Of a stretch of DNA of 24,713 nucleotides, positions 21,892 to 24,713 are shown piece by piece. The stretch spans positions 1-24,713 of the forward strand of contig UROM01000015.1 in NCBI GenBank assembly GCA_900549455.1, written 5' to 3'. Under the pieces are notes generated by a model. The model saw nothing but the letters and a program-made list of their open reading frames with translations. It was not told the DNA's origin and did no database searches. Source of the stretch: an uncultured Collinsella sp. (GTDB lineage: Bacteria; Actinomycetota; Coriobacteriia; Coriobacteriales; Coriobacteriaceae). Numbering within the stretch: position 1 is the first letter of the stretch; the number at the start of each line of letters is the position of its first letter. A program made the translations under genes and the position numbers.

Positions 21892-22923
21892 CTACACCCG
21901 CTCCGCGATCTCGTGGATGAGGTAGTCGGTCTTTTCCCAGCCCAGGCACGGGTCGGTGATCGATTTACCAAAGACGCCGCCGTCGACCGGCTGGTTGCCG
22001 TCCTCCAGGTAGGACTCGATCATAAAGCCCTTGACCAGCTTGGAGATGGACTCGTTGCGGCGGCAGCTGTCGAGCACCTCCTTGCAAATGCGATACTGCT
22101 CAAGCGGGCGCTTACCCGAGTTGTCGTGGTTGCAGTCGATGACCGCTGCCGGATTGGCATAGCCGGCGTGCTCGGTATAGCGCTCGGCCAGGCGTTCCAG
22201 GTGCTCGTAGTGGTAGTTGGGGTAGGTGCGCCCATCGAGACCGATGTAGCCACGCATAACGGCGTGCGCGAGCGGATTGCCGTCGCACTCGACCTCCCAG
22301 TTGCGGAAGATGAAGCTCTGGTGCGCCTGTGCGGCGTAAATGGAGTTGAGCATGACGGTAGTAGAGCCGGCAGTGGGATTCTTCATGCCGACGGGTACCG
22401 AAATGCCGCTCGACACCAGACGGTGCTCCTGGTTCTCGACCGAGCGTGCGCCCACGGCAACATAGCTCAGCAGGTCAACGAGGTACTGGTAGTTGGACGG
22501 ATAGAGCATCTCGTCGGCGGTGAAGAAGCCCGTTTCCTTAATAACGCGCAGGTGCATATGGCGGATGGCCTTGACGCCCTCGAGCAGGTCGTCGGGAGCC
22601 TCGGGGTTGGGGTTGTGCAGCAGACCCTTGTAACCGGTGCCCTTGGTACGCGGCTTATTGGTGTAGACGCGCGGAATGATGATGAGCTTGTCCTTGACCT
22701 CCTCGGCGGTCTTGGCCAGTCGGTTCATGTACTCAAGCACCGAATCCTCGCGGTCGGCAGAGCACGGGCCGATGATGAGCACCTTGCGTGCGTCCTCGCC
22801 GGTAAAGACTTTGGCGACCTCGGCGTCAAATGCCTGCTTTTTGGCGGTAAGCTCGGCAGAAAGTGGCATTTCCTCGCGGATCTCCATGGGGATCGGCAAC
22901 TTGCGTTTGAATTCCATGGCCAT
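21892..22923 (-). CDS. 3-deoxy-7-phosphoheptulonate (DAHP) synthase, class I
   Basis: A 343-residue enzyme that joins phosphoenolpyruvate and erythrose-4-phosphate in the first step of aromatic amino acid synthesis. Length and motifs fit the AroF/AroG/AroH type: LPIPMEIREEMPL, VLIIGPCSADREDS, IIPRVYTNKPRTKGTGYKGL, VAVGARSVENQEHRLVSSG, PVGMKNPTAG, AAVIDCNHDNSGKRP and the C-terminal GGVFGKSITDPCLGW. The start at 22923 has GAGGAGG upstream on the minus strand; an in-frame ATG lies six bases further in. A good promoter lies 55-85 bases upstream. It is transcribed alone, with its terminator about 75 bases past the stop. Which aromatic amino acid inhibits it cannot be told from this reading. Confidence 0.95.
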   Translation of the reverse strand: MAMEFKRKLPIPMEIREEMPLSAELTAKKQAFDAEVAKVFTGEDARKVLIIGPCSADREDSVLEYMNRLAKTAEEVKDKLIIIPRVYTNKPRTKGTGYKGLLHNPNPEAPDDLLEGVKAIRHMHLRVIKETGFFTADEMLYPSNYQYLVDLLSYVAVGARSVENQEHRLVSSGISVPVGMKNPTAGSTTVMLNSIYAAQAHQSFIFRNWEVECDGNPLAHAVMRGYIGLDGRTYPNYHYEHLERLAERYTEHAGYANPAAVIDCNHDNSGKRPLEQYRICKEVLDSCRRNESISKLVKGFMIESYLEDGNQPVDGGVFGKSITDPCLGWEKTDYLIHEIAERV

Positions 22924-22977
22924 AGGGGCCTCCTCAATCTATAGAAAGAGCAATAAGCGTATTGTTGAGTGTTCGGC

Positions 22978-23006
22978 ATTATCCGCTGTCGCACGCTAAA
23001 GTGCAA
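22978..23006 (-). promoter_or_regulatory. Promoter of the DAHP synthase gene
   Basis: On the minus strand TTGCAC (23001-23006) and GATAAT (22978-22983) are separated by exactly 17 bases. These are good sigma-70 -35 and -10 boxes, and transcription would start about 45-50 bases before the ATG. I see no T-box or attenuator leader. Confidence 0.75.
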
Positions 23007-23021
23007 GTCCTTGTCACCCCG

Positions 23022-23060
23022 AAACCTGCCAAAAAGGGACAGGTTTATTTTGACAGGTTT
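23022..23060. repeat. GGGACAGG-type inverted repeat
   Basis: AAACCTGCCAAAAA at the left is inverted as ATTTTGACAGGTTT at the right, with GGGACAGGTTT between. It is related in style to the other GGGGAC repeats. Confidence 0.55.
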
Positions 23061-23142
23061 TATCTGGGCAAACGTCGGAGGATGTCGGGAGGGAGTGGCA
23101 CCGCGCGCGACCCTAAGGCTGTTGTCGGTTCCCCAGGAAACA

Positions 23143-23380
23143 CCCTGTGGGCAAAAAATGCCAAATATGAGTACGGTTGCTAACCTAGTAACATATCAGT
23201 CTAGCAAGATAATAGACAAAGTGAAAAATATGTTCATTAACGTTGGCACGCAGAAGCCCGCTAACGGGCGTTTTGATTAATTTGAAGGCGTATAGAGGCC
23301 GCAAGGAGGTCGTTTGAGGCGGTTTTGGCTGTTACCAAAAAGGTAACAGTACTCATATTTGCCATTTTTTGCCCACAGGG
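23143..23380. repeat. 238-base element with 32-base terminal inverted repeats
   Basis: The left arm 23143-23174, beginning CCCTGTGGGCAAAAAATG, is inverted at 23349-23380 with one mismatch in 32. The interior is AT-richer than the surroundings and contains GTTACC-AAAAA-GGTAAC and GCCCG-CTAA-CGGGC-GTTTT hairpins, but no transposase. It looks like a miniature inverted-repeat element. Confidence 0.75.
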
Positions 23381-23435
23381 CCTCGAAGGGGCTGTCAATC
23401 AGGTCCCAGGGGAGGCGGCTCAAGGGCCGTAGAAC

Positions 23436-23472
23436 AAAAACGGGGGCGCAGGTTGTCCTGCGCCCCCGTTCT
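23436..23472 (-). terminator. Terminator after the ABC exporter gene
   Basis: AACGGGGGCGCAGG pairs with CCTGCGCCCCCG around a 4-base loop, followed on the minus strand by TTTTTGTTC. It lies about 30 bases past the stop. Confidence 0.92.
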
Positions 23473-23501
23473 CGGGCGTTATTCGTTCCCTGCGGCAGAA
23501 T

Positions 23502-24713
23502 TTACGCCGCCTCGTCGAACTGCGAGTTGTACAGGTCGGCGTAGAAGCCGCCTTGGGCGAGCAGCTCGTCGTGCGTGCCCTTCTCGACGATGTCGCCGTC
23601 GCGAATTACCAAGATCACGTCGGCGTTGCGGATCGTGGACAGGCGGTGCGCGATGACAAAGCTGGTACGGCCCTGCATCAGTGCATCCATGGCACGCTGA
23701 ATAAGCTCCTCGGTACGAGTGTCGACGTTGGAGGTCGCCTCGTCCAAAATCAGCGCCGGGCGGTCGGCCAAAATGGCACGGGCGATGGTCACGAGCTGGC
23801 GCTGACCCTGCGACAGGTTAGTGCCCTCCTCGTTGATCATAAAGTCGTAGCCGCCGGCGAGCGTATGGATAAAGTGATCGCAGCGCGCGGCGCGCGCGGC
23901 GGCCTCGACCTCGGCATCGCTTGCATCGGGGCGTCCGTAGCGGATGTTCTCGCGGATCGTGCCGTTAAACAGCCAGGTGTCCTGCAGCACCATGGCAAAC
24001 TCGCCGCGCAGCGCCGCGCGGTCCCAGTCGCGCACGTCGACGCCCTCGACGCGCAGCGAACCGCCGTCCACGTCGTAGAAGCGCTGCAGCAGCTTAATGA
24101 GCGTGGTCTTGCCGGCGCCGGTGGGGCCGACGATGGCGATGGTCTGGCCGGGCTGCGCCTCGCAGCTAAAGTCGTGGATGATGGTCTTGTCGGGCGTGTA
24201 GCCAAACTTGACGTGGTCAAACTCCACGTGGCCGGGGCGCTTCTCGGGAATCTGCGCGTCAGCTTTCTGTTCCTCCTCGGGCGCGGCCAGGAACTCAAAC
24301 ACGCGCTCGGTGGCGGCGGCCATCGACTGCATCGTGTTGCTCACGTTGCCCAGCTGCTGCACCGGCTGCGTAAAGTTGCGAACGTACTGGATAAAGCTCT
24401 GGATGTCGCCGGGCGTGGCATTGCCGGTCAGCGCGAGCTGCGCGCCTACCACGACGACGCCCACGTAGCCCATGTTGCCCACCAGACTCATAAGCGGCAT
24501 CATCAGGCCCGACAGGAACTGCGAACGCCAGCCACTAATAAAGAGGCGGTCGTTTTGACGGTCGAACTCCTCGATTGAGGCCTCGGCGCGGTCGAACACC
24601 TGGATGACGTTCTGGCCGGCAAAGTCCTCCTCGATAATGCCGTTGACGGCGCCCAGAACCTGCTGCTGCTCGCGGAAGTACGGTTGCGAGAAATGAATCA
24701 TCACGGTCAGGAT
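23502..24713 (-). CDS. ABC exporter with fused permease and ATPase domains (5' end missing)
   Basis: About 403 C-terminal residues of a half-transporter of the MsbA/LmrA/MdlB type. The frame continues past the window edge, so the N-terminal membrane helices are missing. The visible part starts in the transmembrane domain (IEEDFAGQNVIQVFDRAEASIEEF, then helices around MPLMSLVGNMGYVGVVVVGAQL) and passes into the ATPase: Walker A GPTGAGKTTLIK, Q-loop MVLQDTWLFNGTIRENI, signature LSQGQRQL, Walker B ALILDEATSNVD and H-loop IAHRLS. All ATPase motifs are intact. Such genes often come in heterodimeric pairs, so a partner may lie upstream beyond the edge (inference). Substrate unknown. Confidence 0.93.
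   Translation of the reverse strand: MLTVMIHFSQPYFREQQQVLGAVNGIIEEDFAGQNVIQVFDRAEASIEEFDRQNDRLFISGWRSQFLSGLMMPLMSLVGNMGYVGVVVVGAQLALTGNATPGDIQSFIQYVRNFTQPVQQLGNVSNTMQSMAAATERVFEFLAAPEEEQKADAQIPEKRPGHVEFDHVKFGYTPDKTIIHDFSCEAQPGQTIAIVGPTGAGKTTLIKLLQRFYDVDGGSLRVEGVDVRDWDRAALRGEFAMVLQDTWLFNGTIRENIRYGRPDASDAEVEAAARAARCDHFIHTLAGGYDFMINEEGTNLSQGQRQLVTIARAILADRPALILDEATSNVDTRTEELIQRAMDALMQGRTSFVIAHRLSTIRNADVILVIRDGDIVEKGTHDELLAQGGFYADLYNSQFDEAA

Larger units (their letters stand above)
22924..23501. other. Intergenic region upstream of the DAHP synthase gene
   Basis: In these 578 bases I see the DAHP synthase promoter, a small AAACCTG inverted repeat (23022-23060), a 238-base inverted-repeat element (23143-23380) and the terminator of the ABC exporter gene. 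Small open frames here are repeat sequence without recognisable domains. Confidence 0.75.

Noticed and set aside
21718..22944. 408-residue plus-strand frame
   Set aside because: Antisense to the DAHP synthase gene and starts inside a palindromic repeat.
1..24713. CRISPR array, tRNA, rRNA or prophage
   Set aside because: No regularly spaced repeats, no tRNA- or rRNA-like sequence noticed by eye, and no phage structural or integrase genes. The repeats are dispersed palindromes.

Overview
The window reads like a contig from a Coriobacteriia gut anaerobe, most likely Collinsella or a close relative. It has high-GC coding DNA (about 60% by eye), a Lactococcus/Staphylococcus-style lactose PTS and tagatose-6-phosphate pathway beside a Leloir pathway with class II GalT, an A-type flavoprotein, and many short palindromic intergenic repeats. 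The genus is inferred from gene content only; no search was run. Bases 1-48 are not genomic. They are Illumina Nextera adapter with an i5 index, so the contig starts at about base 49.

Layout. (1) 49-7494, lactose/tagatose locus: truncated lacE (PTS IIC, minus), a divergent LacI-type repressor, lacF (PTS IIA), an unrecognised membrane protein, then lacA, lacB, a LacX-type epimerase and lacC on the plus strand. (2) 7838-13194, Leloir block: galM, galK and galT on the minus strand with a divergent LacI-type repressor paralogous to the first. (3) 13324-16554: a flavo-diiron protein, a DeoR-type regulator (minus) and a divergent class II ketose-bisphosphate aldolase that could perform the last tagatose-pathway step. 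(4) 16555-17264: a gene-poor, repeat-rich stretch. (5) 17265-21400: a Nudix-Vsr fusion protein (minus) divergent from a BceAB-type ABC transporter. (6) 21892-24713: a class I DAHP synthase and a truncated ABC exporter half, both minus, separated by a 238-bp inverted-repeat element.

How it works together. Lactose entering through LacF/LacE would be phosphorylated. A 6-phospho-beta-galactosidase is not in the window and may lie beyond the contig end past lacE. Galactose-6-phosphate would go through LacAB, LacC and the class II aldolase to triose phosphates, while free galactose would go through GalM, GalK and GalT. Three sets of recurring operator-like sites tie the blocks together: one around the first LacI gene, one shared by galM, galK and the second LacI gene, and a TGTTCGA-type site shared by lacF, lacA and the deoR/aldolase divergent region.

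The least familiar items are the Nudix-Vsr fusion, several families of palindromic intergenic elements, and a stop-codon-proximal hairpin present in two copies whose stem differs by compensating base changes.
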